Both the position numbers and the translations under genes were made by a program. From Thermoflavifilum thermophilum (GTDB lineage: Bacteria > Bacteroidota > Bacteroidia > Chitinophagales > Chitinophagaceae), in assembly GCF_900116565.1 (NCBI RefSeq), contig NZ_FPCJ01000001.1, positions 992,001 through 1,056,000 of the forward strand: a stretch of 64,000 bases of DNA. The letters are read 5' to 3'. Of this stretch, positions 52,482 to 61,740 are shown piece by piece; the stretch's first letter is position 1; each line of letters begins with the position of its first letter. The notes under the pieces are model-generated. The model was not told where the DNA came from and ran no database searches. It worked only from the letters and a program-made list of their open reading frames with translations.

Positions 52482-53105
52482 ATGAAATCGAAATCCGTTT
52501 TTTTCATCTTCATTTTCGCTTTGTTGCTGATCCTTTGCCTGTGGCTTGGTTTGGCTAACAAGCGGACACGCAGGGACTTGCAACAAACCCAACAAAAGCT
52601 GCATCAGTTGCTGATGCAATACCAGGAAATTCAACAGGAAAATGAACAACTCCGCAATGCCATCAGCCAGTTGAACCAGCAACGTTCCCCCCTTAGCAGC
52701 CAGGGCACCATGATGGATCTGCGAGCCTATTACCGGAAAAACTGGCCTAACTACATTCATATCAGCATTGCTGGATTTAACACCGGACTTTTCGGAGGCA
52801 TTCATCATCCCATGATCCGAATTGAGAACCAGACTGATTTTCCGCTGGATCAGGTGGAATGCCAACTGGTTTATATACAAAACAACGGCTCTATTTTTCA
52901 AGCCATCCCACTCACGGCCTCCGATATCCAAGCCCATAGCGAGAAGACCATCACTGCGCCTGACAGCCGGCGAGGCGTGAAAATCAAAATTCAGCTTCAA
53001 AGCATCACCAGTCAGGCCATGAATTTTTGCTGGACTTCCGATAAAGCCGGGATTCCGCCACAGGCCGATGCCTGCCAGTGTGCACCGGCCGGCCCTCATG
53101 AATAA
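52482..53105 (+). CDS. Membrane-anchored coiled-coil protein of unknown function
   Basis: The 207-residue product has one N-terminal membrane segment (about 5-24), a glutamine-rich coiled coil (about 30-68, heptads such as QQTQQKLHQLLMQYQEI) and a C-terminal beta-rich domain (about 85-185) with a Cys-containing end (DACQCAP). The domain resembles extracytoplasmic Ig-like folds, but I do not recognise the family. The gene is convergent with the large TolB-like gene, whose stop is two bases away, and divergent from the GNAT-like gene. Confidence 0.7.
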   Translation: MKSKSVFFIFIFALLLILCLWLGLANKRTRRDLQQTQQKLHQLLMQYQEIQQENEQLRNAISQLNQQRSPLSSQGTMMDLRAYYRKNWPNYIHISIAGFNTGLFGGIHHPMIRIENQTDFPLDQVECQLVYIQNNGSIFQAIPLTASDIQAHSEKTITAPDSRRGVKIKIQLQSITSQAMNFCWTSDKAGIPPQADACQCAPAGPHE

Positions 53106-53107
53106 AA

Positions 53108-56100
53108 TCAGAAATCAACGCCCAGCGCCAAATAGAGCTTGGGCGATCCTTTGAAAAAGCCTGTAGCAGGCCATCCGGCATCAAACCGCAGAAAATAACC
53201 GGCAATGGTTGTGCGTGCACCAAAACCATAACCTGCTGCAAACGGCCCTAGAAAACCATTTTTTACTGTCACCACCACAGGAGGTGATCCGTAATAGGTG
53301 TAAGTATTATCTTTTAAAGAAAATCCGCCCGTCCACGCTGTGCCCACATCAATGAACGATGTAACCTGGAAATTGCGCACAAAATCAGAATTGATCGGTG
53401 TTTCAATAAAAGTGGAAAATACCGGCAACCGCAATTCCGTGTTCAACAACACATAATTGTTTCCGTTCTTGATATTCTGATCATATCCTCTGAGGTTTTC
53501 TGCCAGCGTCTGGAAAGCATAGTTGGCATTGTAATCAATCGGGGTATTGTTATTGAATTTAGGAAATAGCCAGTTGTCAACCCCTCCCAGATAGTAAATC
53601 AATTTGCGGGTACCCCAGGAAAATCCGGTTGCAAACCGGGTAGCCCAGATGAAATTCCGGTAAATGGGATAATAATACCGCACATCGGCACCGGCATTGA
53701 AGGTAAAGCGGCTGCCTCCAGGCTGCTGCGGTTTGTTGAGCTGCGGAAACATTTCTCCAAATACTTTATAGCGAAGGCCGTTCCAGATATTGATAGCCGG
53801 GTTTATGGTATTATCATAAACATATTCCAGATGCAGGATTCCATAGGTTTCATTGTAATCAGGATATTTCAATGTAACCGGATCACTGGCCAGATACACA
53901 ATCCGATCGGTGCGTACACCCACCTGCGCCCGCACACTTTTTACTTCATCCAGCGGATAGGTGAGATCAACCTGATACAGGTTTGTCTTGAATTTGGCCT
54001 CTGCAACCGCATTGCCTTGCTGATCGACCAGTGTATTGCGCTCTACTTTTCGGTAGTAGAGCAAACTCCAGTCAACCATCTGCTTCAAATCCGAAAACTG
54101 GAAGAAATATTCGCTTCCGTTCAGGTCCGATGGCACCCGAAGACCCCCTGAGAACTTGATATCTTCCAGCATATCCGATACTCCCAGGCGGATGAGTCCG
54201 TTGAATGGATTGGCGAGCTCAATGGGTCCACTACCGGTAAATTTTTGATATTGGGTAAATAACACCGAATTATCGACCTGTGTCATCAAGTAATCGGAAG
54301 CGAAGCGAAGATGGTAGGGGATCAGCTTAAGTCCGCTCAATACAGAAGGCTGTGCCTGAGCGGGCTGAGGTGCTGCCTGGCTGGTATCGGGCTGAGCTAT
54401 GCCAAAGGGACTTTTGAAAAAGCTTTTTCTGCGCCGCAGGGTATCAGGCTGCACATAATAGTTGGGCAAGCCCATCCGAGCGCTATCAGCCTTACGCTGC
54501 CACAACACATAATGGGTGGGCCGGGTGCTTACATTGCGCCGGCGAAGCGTGATGGTATCTTCTTTCAATCGGTAAACCCGCTTGAAATCCATCTGATGAA
54601 TCACCTCTGAAATCTGCTGGTTATTGCCGGCTATATGGCTTTCCTCAATGCCATAAGCATAATTGGTGATAGGAAAAGTATAAGTGGAATCGCGAGTAAC
54701 GGCAATCACCCTGATGGAATCAGGCTGTGTGCTGCCATAATCAGCCAAAGCGGAATCCAGCTCCTGTGGATCAGGATTGCGCAAAATGGTGCTGCCCAGG
54801 TAAAACAAGGAATCCACCCCTGCCGGAATAGCCGTGTAGGAACCGGCATAACGGTTGGCAATGCCATTTTCGTTGCTGATATAGGTGAAATACGTATCGC
54901 CATATTGCATGGGCAGGCGCGCATCTGCATCGGTGAGATGGGTGAGCTGGGTAATCTGTCGCTGGTCACTGTCCCAATCGTTCACCATAAACACATTGTA
55001 ATGGCTGTAATGAATCGCCGTATCACCCGAAGGTGCATCGGGTGAAGGTCTGTTGGAAACAAACAGGATGCCGCTTTTGCGGGGAAAAGCTGCATAGGAA
55101 GGATCCAGATCATCATAGGCATCGTTGGTGAGCTGGGTGGATTTGAAATTGCTGATGTTGTACGTGTAAATATCACTATGTCCGTTGCGGATAGCCGAAA
55201 GCACCAGGGTGTTGTAATCGTGCAGGAAGTTAAAGCTGTTGATGCTTTCATAAGGTAGCGGATAGGTATGTTTGAGCCGCGTGATGATGTCGTAAATCAG
55301 CAACTCGGGTTTACCGGCTTTTTCATAAATTACACCCAACCGGCTACCCCGCGGGTCCCAGGCCAGCAGCGGATAAACCGGATTTTCAGCCGACTTCAGC
55401 CTGCGCACACCCCCTTTGTAAATAAGAGTAGGCTTGAATAAGCCTTGATAAAGCAATACCTTGTAAAATCCCTGTTTGTATTCCACATAGGCATAATCCC
55501 TGCCCACGGGTCTCGGTGCAAAATGAAAATAATCTGTTCTTTCGCTGACTTCTTTTACCGTCACAGGCGTGCCTACTACTACCTGGCGCCGGCCCCGGTT
55601 GTCCTGTGCATATTGCTGGCGATAAAACATGATCATATCCCGGTTGATATCCCGGTATGATTTGCGTAACACCTGTTTCATGGCTCGTTTCAAACTGCGC
55701 TCAATGCGCGCAATGTAAAGCAGGTATGAGGTGGCTTGCGGGCTGTAATTCATTTCCACAAAATGCCAGAAAGCCTGCCCGCCCAGGGTTGGATGATCAA
55801 GCACCAGCTGGTTGAGTGTTTGATATCTTCCGGAAAGAATCAGATTTTTCAATTCTGCATCCAGATCAGCATTCCAGTTTTGCGCCACATAGGCAATATA
55901 TCCATCGGTAAACCATTTAGGTAAATACAGCAATATGGCATTGCTGGCAAATTCTCCCACGTCCTCACCAAATAACATATTCTCCACAATCACCCGGGCA
56001 ATACCTTCGCGAATCTGCCTGGTCAGATCCGTGTGATCTCCATTGTAATAGACAATCATTTTATTGTTAACCAGTTTGGTAATACCACCCGTATTCTGCC

Positions 56101-56428
56101 AGTCAATCCCGATGCCGATATTGGATTGCTTCATTTCACCAAAGTTGTTATACACCACTATATTGATTTTGCCATTCACCCCATAATCCATGAATCGCTC
56201 AATCAATGGCAGCTGTTCTTCCGCTATCTGAGCCACAAAGCGGCCCAGGTTCAAGCCATTCTGGCTGAAATACACATCAAAGTGAACGGATTGATAATAT
56301 CTCCAGTGAAAGTTTTTAAATTGAAGCCGATTCTGGCCAAACTCAACGGCATTGGTCTGCGCCTGCGAAGCGATATGCAGCAATGCGACCATTCCACATA
56401 ACGATGTCAGTGTGAGGAAGCGCTTCAT
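53108..56428 (-). CDS. TolB-like outer-membrane protein with peptidase-like, propeller and barrel parts
   Basis: This 1106-residue protein starts with a signal peptide (ending SQAQ). Residues about 30-280 resemble peptidase MA-type metalloproteases, but the zinc motif is missing: where HExxH is expected the sequence reads REGIARVIVE, and the later helix LPKWFTDGYIAYVAQ keeps the family shape without the usual Glu. Residues about 290-640 form a WD40/TolB-type beta-propeller (LLAWDPRGSRLGVIYE; VLSAIRNGHSDIYTYN). The last 400 residues look like an outer-membrane barrel of Omp85-like style, ending in LALGVDF with terminal Phe. The role is unknown; a surface assembly or anchoring function is plausible. 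Confidence 0.72.
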   Translation of the reverse strand: MKRFLTLTSLCGMVALLHIASQAQTNAVEFGQNRLQFKNFHWRYYQSVHFDVYFSQNGLNLGRFVAQIAEEQLPLIERFMDYGVNGKINIVVYNNFGEMKQSNIGIGIDWQNTGGITKLVNNKMIVYYNGDHTDLTRQIREGIARVIVENMLFGEDVGEFASNAILLYLPKWFTDGYIAYVAQNWNADLDAELKNLILSGRYQTLNQLVLDHPTLGGQAFWHFVEMNYSPQATSYLLYIARIERSLKRAMKQVLRKSYRDINRDMIMFYRQQYAQDNRGRRQVVVGTPVTVKEVSERTDYFHFAPRPVGRDYAYVEYKQGFYKVLLYQGLFKPTLIYKGGVRRLKSAENPVYPLLAWDPRGSRLGVIYEKAGKPELLIYDIITRLKHTYPLPYESINSFNFLHDYNTLVLSAIRNGHSDIYTYNISNFKSTQLTNDAYDDLDPSYAAFPRKSGILFVSNRPSPDAPSGDTAIHYSHYNVFMVNDWDSDQRQITQLTHLTDADARLPMQYGDTYFTYISNENGIANRYAGSYTAIPAGVDSLFYLGSTILRNPDPQELDSALADYGSTQPDSIRVIAVTRDSTYTFPITNYAYGIEESHIAGNNQQISEVIHQMDFKRVYRLKEDTITLRRRNVSTRPTHYVLWQRKADSARMGLPNYYVQPDTLRRRKSFFKSPFGIAQPDTSQAAPQPAQAQPSVLSGLKLIPYHLRFASDYLMTQVDNSVLFTQYQKFTGSGPIELANPFNGLIRLGVSDMLEDIKFSGGLRVPSDLNGSEYFFQFSDLKQMVDWSLLYYRKVERNTLVDQQGNAVAEAKFKTNLYQVDLTYPLDEVKSVRAQVGVRTDRIVYLASDPVTLKYPDYNETYGILHLEYVYDNTINPAINIWNGLRYKVFGEMFPQLNKPQQPGGSRFTFNAGADVRYYYPIYRNFIWATRFATGFSWGTRKLIYYLGGVDNWLFPKFNNNTPIDYNANYAFQTLAENLRGYDQNIKNGNNYVLLNTELRLPVFSTFIETPINSDFVRNFQVTSFIDVGTAWTGGFSLKDNTYTYYGSPPVVVTVKNGFLGPFAAGYGFGARTTIAGYFLRFDAGWPATGFFKGSPKLYLALGVDF

Positions 56429-56463
56429 GAAAAATGACGGTTTAAAAGTAAAATTAAGATGAT

Positions 56464-57108
56464 ATGACCGAAATCCACCAGTTTGCTTTCAATCCTTTTC
56501 AGGAAAATACCTACCTTCTCATTAACGAACAAAACGAGTGTCTCATTATAGATCCCGGCTGTTATTTTCCTGAAGAACAACAACAGTTCCTGGATTTTAT
56601 CGGAAAACGCAAGCTAAAGGTTGCGGGGTTAATCAACACCCATGCCCATCTGGATCATATTTTCGGTAACCAATTGGTGTATGTGCATTGGAAACTGAAG
56701 CCCCTGTTACACCAGGCTGAGCTGCCCGTTCTCGATGCGGCACCATTTTCCGGACAGATGTACAACATTCCGTTTGAGCCATCACCCTATCCGGAACGCT
56801 TCCTGGCCGACGGGGAAGAGTTGACATTCGGAAATACACGCCTGCGCCTGATCTGGGCTCCGGGGCACTCGCCGGGCAGTATATGCCTGTACAATGAAGC
56901 GGAAAAATGGCTGATCGGCGGCGATGTCCTGTTTCGCGAAAGCATTGGCCGTACCGATTTGCCAGGTGGTGATTTCAAAACTCTGGAAACCAGCATCCGC
57001 CAGCAACTGTATGTACTGCCCGATGAGGTAGTAGTGTATCCCGGGCATGGACCTGCTACAACCATCGGCCATGAAAAACTACATAATCCCTTTGTGCGAG
57101 CAGCTTAA
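56464..57108 (+). CDS. Metallo-beta-lactamase-fold hydrolase (glyoxalase II-like)
   Basis: A 214-residue MBL protein with the metal motif THAHLDH (His60, His62, Asp64, His65), then GHSPGSICLY with the next His, GGDVLFRESIGRTDLPGG with the bridging Asp, and VVYPGHGPATTIG with the last His. The set is complete, so it should bind two metals. The sequence matches the short YcbL-type glyoxalase II-like hydrolases that act on thioesters such as S-lactoylglutathione or bacillithiol/CoA analogues. It is divergent from the TolB-like gene and convergent to the flippase gene. Confidence 0.88.
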   Translation: MTEIHQFAFNPFQENTYLLINEQNECLIIDPGCYFPEEQQQFLDFIGKRKLKVAGLINTHAHLDHIFGNQLVYVHWKLKPLLHQAELPVLDAAPFSGQMYNIPFEPSPYPERFLADGEELTFGNTRLRLIWAPGHSPGSICLYNEAEKWLIGGDVLFRESIGRTDLPGGDFKTLETSIRQQLYVLPDEVVVYPGHGPATTIGHEKLHNPFVRAA

Positions 57109-57137
57109 TGGTTAGATAAAATACATAAGGCAAAGAG

Positions 57138-58673
57138 TCAAAAATTTAACTTTTTGTTTTTCATTTTCCCCGACCAGGATAATGGCTGCAGATAAGGCTT
57201 TTCAATTCGATATAAAATATACACATACGTGCAGAACAGCACGGTGGCCAGCAAAAGCGAAGGCCATGCTATCCGATAGGGATCCTGGGGTGAAAGCAAA
57301 TAACGGTTGATGAGCCAATATACGGCATAAAACAAAAACGCCATCACCATGATACTTACCAGCTTTTTAACTGCATAAGGAATCGGATAATATTTTTGTC
57401 CCAGCACATAACAAATCACCATCTGCACCAGATAACAGACCATGGTGGCCAGCGCACTGCCAAAATAGCCCCAGATCGGGATCCACCAATAATTCAAGAT
57501 AAAAGCCAGCAAGGCCGTGAACACAGTTATGTAGGCCCCCATGCGCGTGCGATCCGTAAGTTTGAACCAAATCGTAAGATTGTAATAAATACCCAGAAAC
57601 ATGTTGGCAGCCAGCAGATATGGCACCACATACAGGCCTTCCCAATAAGCCGGACGTCGTAAAAACAATTTCCAGACAGGTAAATACATGGCCACAAACA
57701 AAAACATGATGCTTACCACCATCACAAAATATTTCATCACCCTGGCGTAGGTTTGTTTGGCATTTGCATACGTGGATTGTTGAAAGAAAAATGGTTCGGC
57801 ACCCAACCGGAATGCCTGAATGAATAAGGTAATCAAAATGGCCAGCTTATAATTGGCACTGTAAACTCCAATCAGATAATCATTTTTTGCATGATCATAA
57901 GGCAAATAATGCGGCAGAAACCATGCCCGGTCCATGGTTTCATTGACCATACCTGCAAATCCCACAATTACCAGCGGCAGCGAATATTTCATAATGCGCC
58001 ACCATAATCGGAAATTAAATTGCCATTCAATGTGAAAAAATTCTTTCCATAACAATAACCAGGCAAAGGCACTGGATAAAATATTCGCAATAAATATATA
58101 ACCAATTTTTTCATAGGGATTGTAAAACAACACCACCCAATGATGGCCATGATGCAGCAACCACGGACAAATAGAAAGGGAAAAAACATTAAACAAAATA
58201 TTCACAACAATACCTGAAATCTTGATGACAGCATATTTTACCGGCCGCTCTTCCAAACGCAGCCTGGCAAATGGAATCACACCCAGCGTATCAAAAAACA
58301 AGATCCAGGCAAAATAGGTTACATATTCCGGATGATGCGGCAAAGTGATCCAGCCTGCAATGACTTGTTTATAATGCAAAAGCAGAAAGGTAAAAAGGAA
58401 TGTGGAAAAGATAATGGAAACAGAACTCGTTCCCAGTACGGCTTTTCGGTCATCCCGGTTCTGGGAAAATCGAAAATAAGAGGTTTCCAGTCCATAAGTA
58501 TAAATCGCAAACAAAAATGGAATGATCGCATAAATGATATTAACCGGGCCATATTCTCCCGGTGAAAGCAGATGCGTATAATAGGGCACCAGCAGATAGT
58601 TGAGCAACCTGCTGATGATATTGCTAAAACCGTAAATGATGGTTTGTCCGGCGAGTTTTCTGAGAGCGCCCAA
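57138..58673 (-). CDS. Polysaccharide flippase/Wzx-like exporter (MATE/MOP superfamily)
   Basis: The 511-residue product has 12-14 membrane helices and starts TTG GGC GCT at 58673. A stop codon lies five codons further upstream in frame, and the next internal ATG would cut the first helix, so TTG is the likely start. The N-terminal segment LAGQTIIYGFSNIISRLLNYLLVPYYT is typical of Wzx-type lipid-linked oligosaccharide flippases, split here at NIISRLLN. It probably moves polyprenyl-linked sugars for capsule, O-antigen or exopolysaccharide. No other polysaccharide genes flank it in the window. Confidence 0.87.
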   Translation of the reverse strand: MGALRKLAGQTIIYGFSNIISRLLNYLLVPYYTHLLSPGEYGPVNIIYAIIPFLFAIYTYGLETSYFRFSQNRDDRKAVLGTSSVSIIFSTFLFTFLLLHYKQVIAGWITLPHHPEYVTYFAWILFFDTLGVIPFARLRLEERPVKYAVIKISGIVVNILFNVFSLSICPWLLHHGHHWVVLFYNPYEKIGYIFIANILSSAFAWLLLWKEFFHIEWQFNFRLWWRIMKYSLPLVIVGFAGMVNETMDRAWFLPHYLPYDHAKNDYLIGVYSANYKLAILITLFIQAFRLGAEPFFFQQSTYANAKQTYARVMKYFVMVVSIMFLFVAMYLPVWKLFLRRPAYWEGLYVVPYLLAANMFLGIYYNLTIWFKLTDRTRMGAYITVFTALLAFILNYWWIPIWGYFGSALATMVCYLVQMVICYVLGQKYYPIPYAVKKLVSIMVMAFLFYAVYWLINRYLLSPQDPYRIAWPSLLLATVLFCTYVYILYRIEKPYLQPLSWSGKMKNKKLNF

Positions 58674-58716
58674 ATGGAATTTTTGTCAAAAATAATAGAA
58701 TTCATCTTTTGCATTC

Positions 58717-58732
58717 ACGCAAGCGATTGCAA
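58717..58732. promoter_or_regulatory. LacI-type operator before the glucan-hydrolase cluster
   Basis: ACGCAAGCGATTGCAA has a CG centre (58724-58725) with left arm ACGCAA and right arm TTGCAA. It closely follows the LacI-family form ACGCAAnCGnTTGCGT. It lies about 155 bases upstream of the debranching-enzyme gene and 44 bases from the flippase start. A binding protein is not encoded in the window. Confidence 0.42.
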
Positions 58733-58887
58733 GCAGTTGTTCGCAACCTCTCAATTGTTTTTGATGTGTAAGTAAAAAAATATATCTGCCTGATCTGCAT
58801 TGCATATGTGTTTTTGTTTTTTGCAGCTACAGATAAAATTTTTTTAACAAAAGCTTGCTGGTATGACTGCATGAAAATGAGTATTTT

Positions 58888-60879
58888 GTGAGTATCCTAT
58901 TTAGTTTAAATCTTTTTACTTTGACCTGTTCCATCCACATAGCATTGCATCATCTGTCTATACGTGATTTGCTGGGAGCAGAATGGTTGGATACAAATGG
59001 TGCGGGTGGATGGGCTTCTTCGAGTTTGCTGAATTGTAATACCCGACGATATCATGGTTATTTGATTGCAGCTGCAGGTCCGCCTCTGCAACGGTTTAAT
59101 ATGGTAGCTGATCTGGAAGAAAGCATGACGCTTTCATCTTCATCAAGCAAATATCTTCTTTCCTGCCACGACTATGGTGATGGTTTGTTCCCAGCACCTT
59201 TTTCTGCCGGGCAAGCCGTGTTTTTTCATTTGCGGCATTATCCGGAATGGCGCATACATGTGCAAGATGTGGTGCTTGTAAAAACCTTGATCACGGTTCA
59301 TCAGCGCCAAACCACCATCATCCGATATCTGCTGCAGGAAGGGACCAGCCTGCAACTCCACATCAGGCCGCTGATAGCTGCTCGCGATTACCATGCGCTC
59401 CAACATGCTTCCGCTCCTATTCAACAGGCTGCTGAGTGGCAGGCTGATCATCTAAAGGTTCAGCCATTTCCGGGATTGCCGGTATTGAGAATGGGACTTA
59501 CAGATGGAGCGTTTCATCCAGATGCCTGCTGGTATTTTCACCTGCATTATGCGCAGGAAACAGAACGGGGCATGGACGATCGGGAAGATTTGTTCAGCTA
59601 CGGCATCTGGACAGCCCATTTGCAAAAGGGAGAACCCGTGTATCTGGTTTTAACCACCGATGCCTATCCGGAAAATCCGGCTGAAAGCTTTGCAGCTGAA
59701 ATACGCAGGCGGGAGCAAGCATTGGCAAATAGTTTCTCTAACGATGCGGCTCATCATTTTCTCATTCATCAACAACATGTGCCGGCTATTCTGGCTGGCT
59801 ATCCCTGGTTTACGGAATGGGGCCGGGATACCCTGATTGCGGTCAACGGACTGTGCACCTACAACGGCAATCCCAAGCTTGCCCGACAAATCATCACGCA
59901 ATATGCCCATCAGCTTGCTGCAGGCATGTTGCCCAACTTTTTTCCCGATGGGGCCCAAGAACCCTGCTACAACACCGTAGATGCGGCTCTGTGGTTTGTA
60001 ATTGCTGTGCATCATTACTGGCAACTCACTCACGACGAGGATTTTTTGCGGGAAATGATTCCTGCCGTGCAAGATATCTGGAAGCATTACCGGCAGGGAA
60101 CCCGCTATCAGATTCATGAAACCGAGAGTGGACTGCTCTTTGCCGGTGAGGACGGATGGCAGCTTACCTGGATGGATGCACGCACAGGCGATCGTGTGGT
60201 TACACCCCGCATCGGCATGCCCGTAGAAGTCAATGCCCTGTGGTACAATCTAAAATGCCTGCTTGCCGAATGGCTCTACCACACAAATCAGCACCAGGAA
60301 GCCCAACATTTGGTCATAGATGCCGAACGCACGCTTCAAAGCTTCCGGACACTATTCTGGAATCCAGCAGGGCAATGCCTGCACGACGTGCTCACCCCCG
60401 AAGGGCCGGATGCTTCTGTGCGACCCAATCAGCTGTTTGCCCTCAGCCTGCCTTATCCACTCGTAGAAATCCCGCAGGCTCTCCACATCCTGCAGGTGGT
60501 TCGTGAAAAGCTTTACACACCCAAAGGCCTGCGAAGCCTGGCACCAGATGATCCGGCCTACCAAGGCATCTACGCGGGTCCTCCGGAGCAACGCGACGCA
60601 GCTTATCACCAAGGCACCGTATGGCTTTACCTGATTGGCGCGTATGTGGACGCCCTGATCCGCTACCTGCCCGAAGGCAAACTGCAGGCTACGCTGGTGA
60701 TGAACCGCCTGCTCACCACCCTGGCGGAACAAGGATTGCTTACCCTAGGAGAAATTGCCGATGGCGATAGTCCGCACCTGCCCCGGGGCTGTATAGCGCA
60801 GGCCTGGAGCGTGGGCGAGCTGATTCGCGTGATAAAGCAATATCAATTGCCCGTTCAATCTTCATTTTGTATAACCTAA
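58888..60879 (+). CDS. Amylo-alpha-1,6-glucosidase/glycogen debranching enzyme
   Basis: This 663-residue protein has an N-terminal beta-domain with WLDTNGAGGWASSSL and NTRRYHGYL (about 32-58), the debranching-enzyme hallmark, and a C-terminal (alpha/alpha)6 barrel with WFTEWGRDTLIAVNG, DGAQEPCYNTVDAALWF, EDGWQLTWMDARTGDRV and YHQGTVWLYLIGAYV. WGRDTL holds the probable catalytic Asp. It removes alpha-1,6 branch glucose from glycogen or starch-like glucans. The GTG start at 58888 is uncertain; a start nearer the LLGAEWLD segment is possible. An SDR gene starts 12 bases after its stop and a GH63-like gene follows, suggesting one operon. Confidence 0.9.
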   Translation: MSILFSLNLFTLTCSIHIALHHLSIRDLLGAEWLDTNGAGGWASSSLLNCNTRRYHGYLIAAAGPPLQRFNMVADLEESMTLSSSSSKYLLSCHDYGDGLFPAPFSAGQAVFFHLRHYPEWRIHVQDVVLVKTLITVHQRQTTIIRYLLQEGTSLQLHIRPLIAARDYHALQHASAPIQQAAEWQADHLKVQPFPGLPVLRMGLTDGAFHPDACWYFHLHYAQETERGMDDREDLFSYGIWTAHLQKGEPVYLVLTTDAYPENPAESFAAEIRRREQALANSFSNDAAHHFLIHQQHVPAILAGYPWFTEWGRDTLIAVNGLCTYNGNPKLARQIITQYAHQLAAGMLPNFFPDGAQEPCYNTVDAALWFVIAVHHYWQLTHDEDFLREMIPAVQDIWKHYRQGTRYQIHETESGLLFAGEDGWQLTWMDARTGDRVVTPRIGMPVEVNALWYNLKCLLAEWLYHTNQHQEAQHLVIDAERTLQSFRTLFWNPAGQCLHDVLTPEGPDASVRPNQLFALSLPYPLVEIPQALHILQVVREKLYTPKGLRSLAPDDPAYQGIYAGPPEQRDAAYHQGTVWLYLIGAYVDALIRYLPEGKLQATLVMNRLLTTLAEQGLLTLGEIADGDSPHLPRGCIAQAWSVGELIRVIKQYQLPVQSSFCIT

Positions 60880-60891
60880 AACCTGATCATC

Positions 60892-61707
60892 ATGGCCCAA
60901 CACCTCACGATTTCCCTGAAAGGACATACCGTACTGGTTACCGGTGCCAACTCCGGCATTGGAAAAGCCATTGCCCTGGCCTTCGGCCAGGCCGGCGCCA
61001 ACGTGGCCGTCAACTATGTGGTGCAACCCGAAACAGCCGAAGAAGTAGCCCACCAGATCCGGGATGCGGGCGGACAGGCCATCACCGTCCAGGCCGACGT
61101 GAGCCAGAAAGGCCAGGTGCAGGCTATGTTCAAGCAGGTAATCGACCATTTTGGTACGGTGGATATCCTGGTGAACAATGCCGGCCTGCAACGCGATGCG
61201 CCTTTCACGGAAATGACCCTCGACCAATGGCAAAAGGTAATTGACGTAAACCTTACCGGACAATTTCTCTGTGCCCGCGAAGCTGCCCGTGAATTCCTCA
61301 GACGAGGCATCGTGCCCGAACGCTCGTGCGCAGCCGGCAAAATCATCTGCATCAGCTCAGTACAACAGGAAATCCCCTGGGCCGGACATGTCAATTACGC
61401 CGCTTCCAAAGGCGGTATTCACCTGCTCATGGAAAGCATGGCCCAGGAACTGGCTCCCCATAAGATCCGGGTAAATGCCATTGCACCTGGAGCTATTAAA
61501 ACCCCAATCAATTACAAAGCCTGGTCTACACCCGAAGCCGAAAAACGCCTGCTGGAACTGATTCCCTACGGCAGGGTGGGTGACCCAGAAGATATTGCCC
61601 GGGTAGCGGTATGGCTGGCCTGCGATGAATCGGATTACATCACCGGTGCTACCATCTTCGTGGATGGCGGCATGACATTGTATCCCGGATTCGCCACCAA
61701 TGGATAA
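60892..61707 (+). CDS. SDR-family oxidoreductase (glucose 1-dehydrogenase-like)
   Basis: This 271-residue SDR has TGANSGIGKAIA (Gly motif, about 19-30), NNAGLQRDAPF, the catalytic Ser (ISSVQQEIPWAG) and YAASKGG with Tyr and Lys, then the C-terminal VDGGMTLYPGF. The motif NNAGLQRDAPFTEM and the C-terminal end fit the glucose 1-dehydrogenase group. It would oxidise glucose, or a similar aldose released by neighbouring hydrolases, with NAD(P). It starts 12 bases after the debranching-enzyme stop and 33 bases before the GH63-like gene. Confidence 0.88.
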   Translation: MAQHLTISLKGHTVLVTGANSGIGKAIALAFGQAGANVAVNYVVQPETAEEVAHQIRDAGGQAITVQADVSQKGQVQAMFKQVIDHFGTVDILVNNAGLQRDAPFTEMTLDQWQKVIDVNLTGQFLCAREAAREFLRRGIVPERSCAAGKIICISSVQQEIPWAGHVNYAASKGGIHLLMESMAQELAPHKIRVNAIAPGAIKTPINYKAWSTPEAEKRLLELIPYGRVGDPEDIARVAVWLACDESDYITGATIFVDGGMTLYPGFATNG

Positions 61708-61740
61708 TGTATTTTTTACTTTTTCAAATCAAAAACCGAT

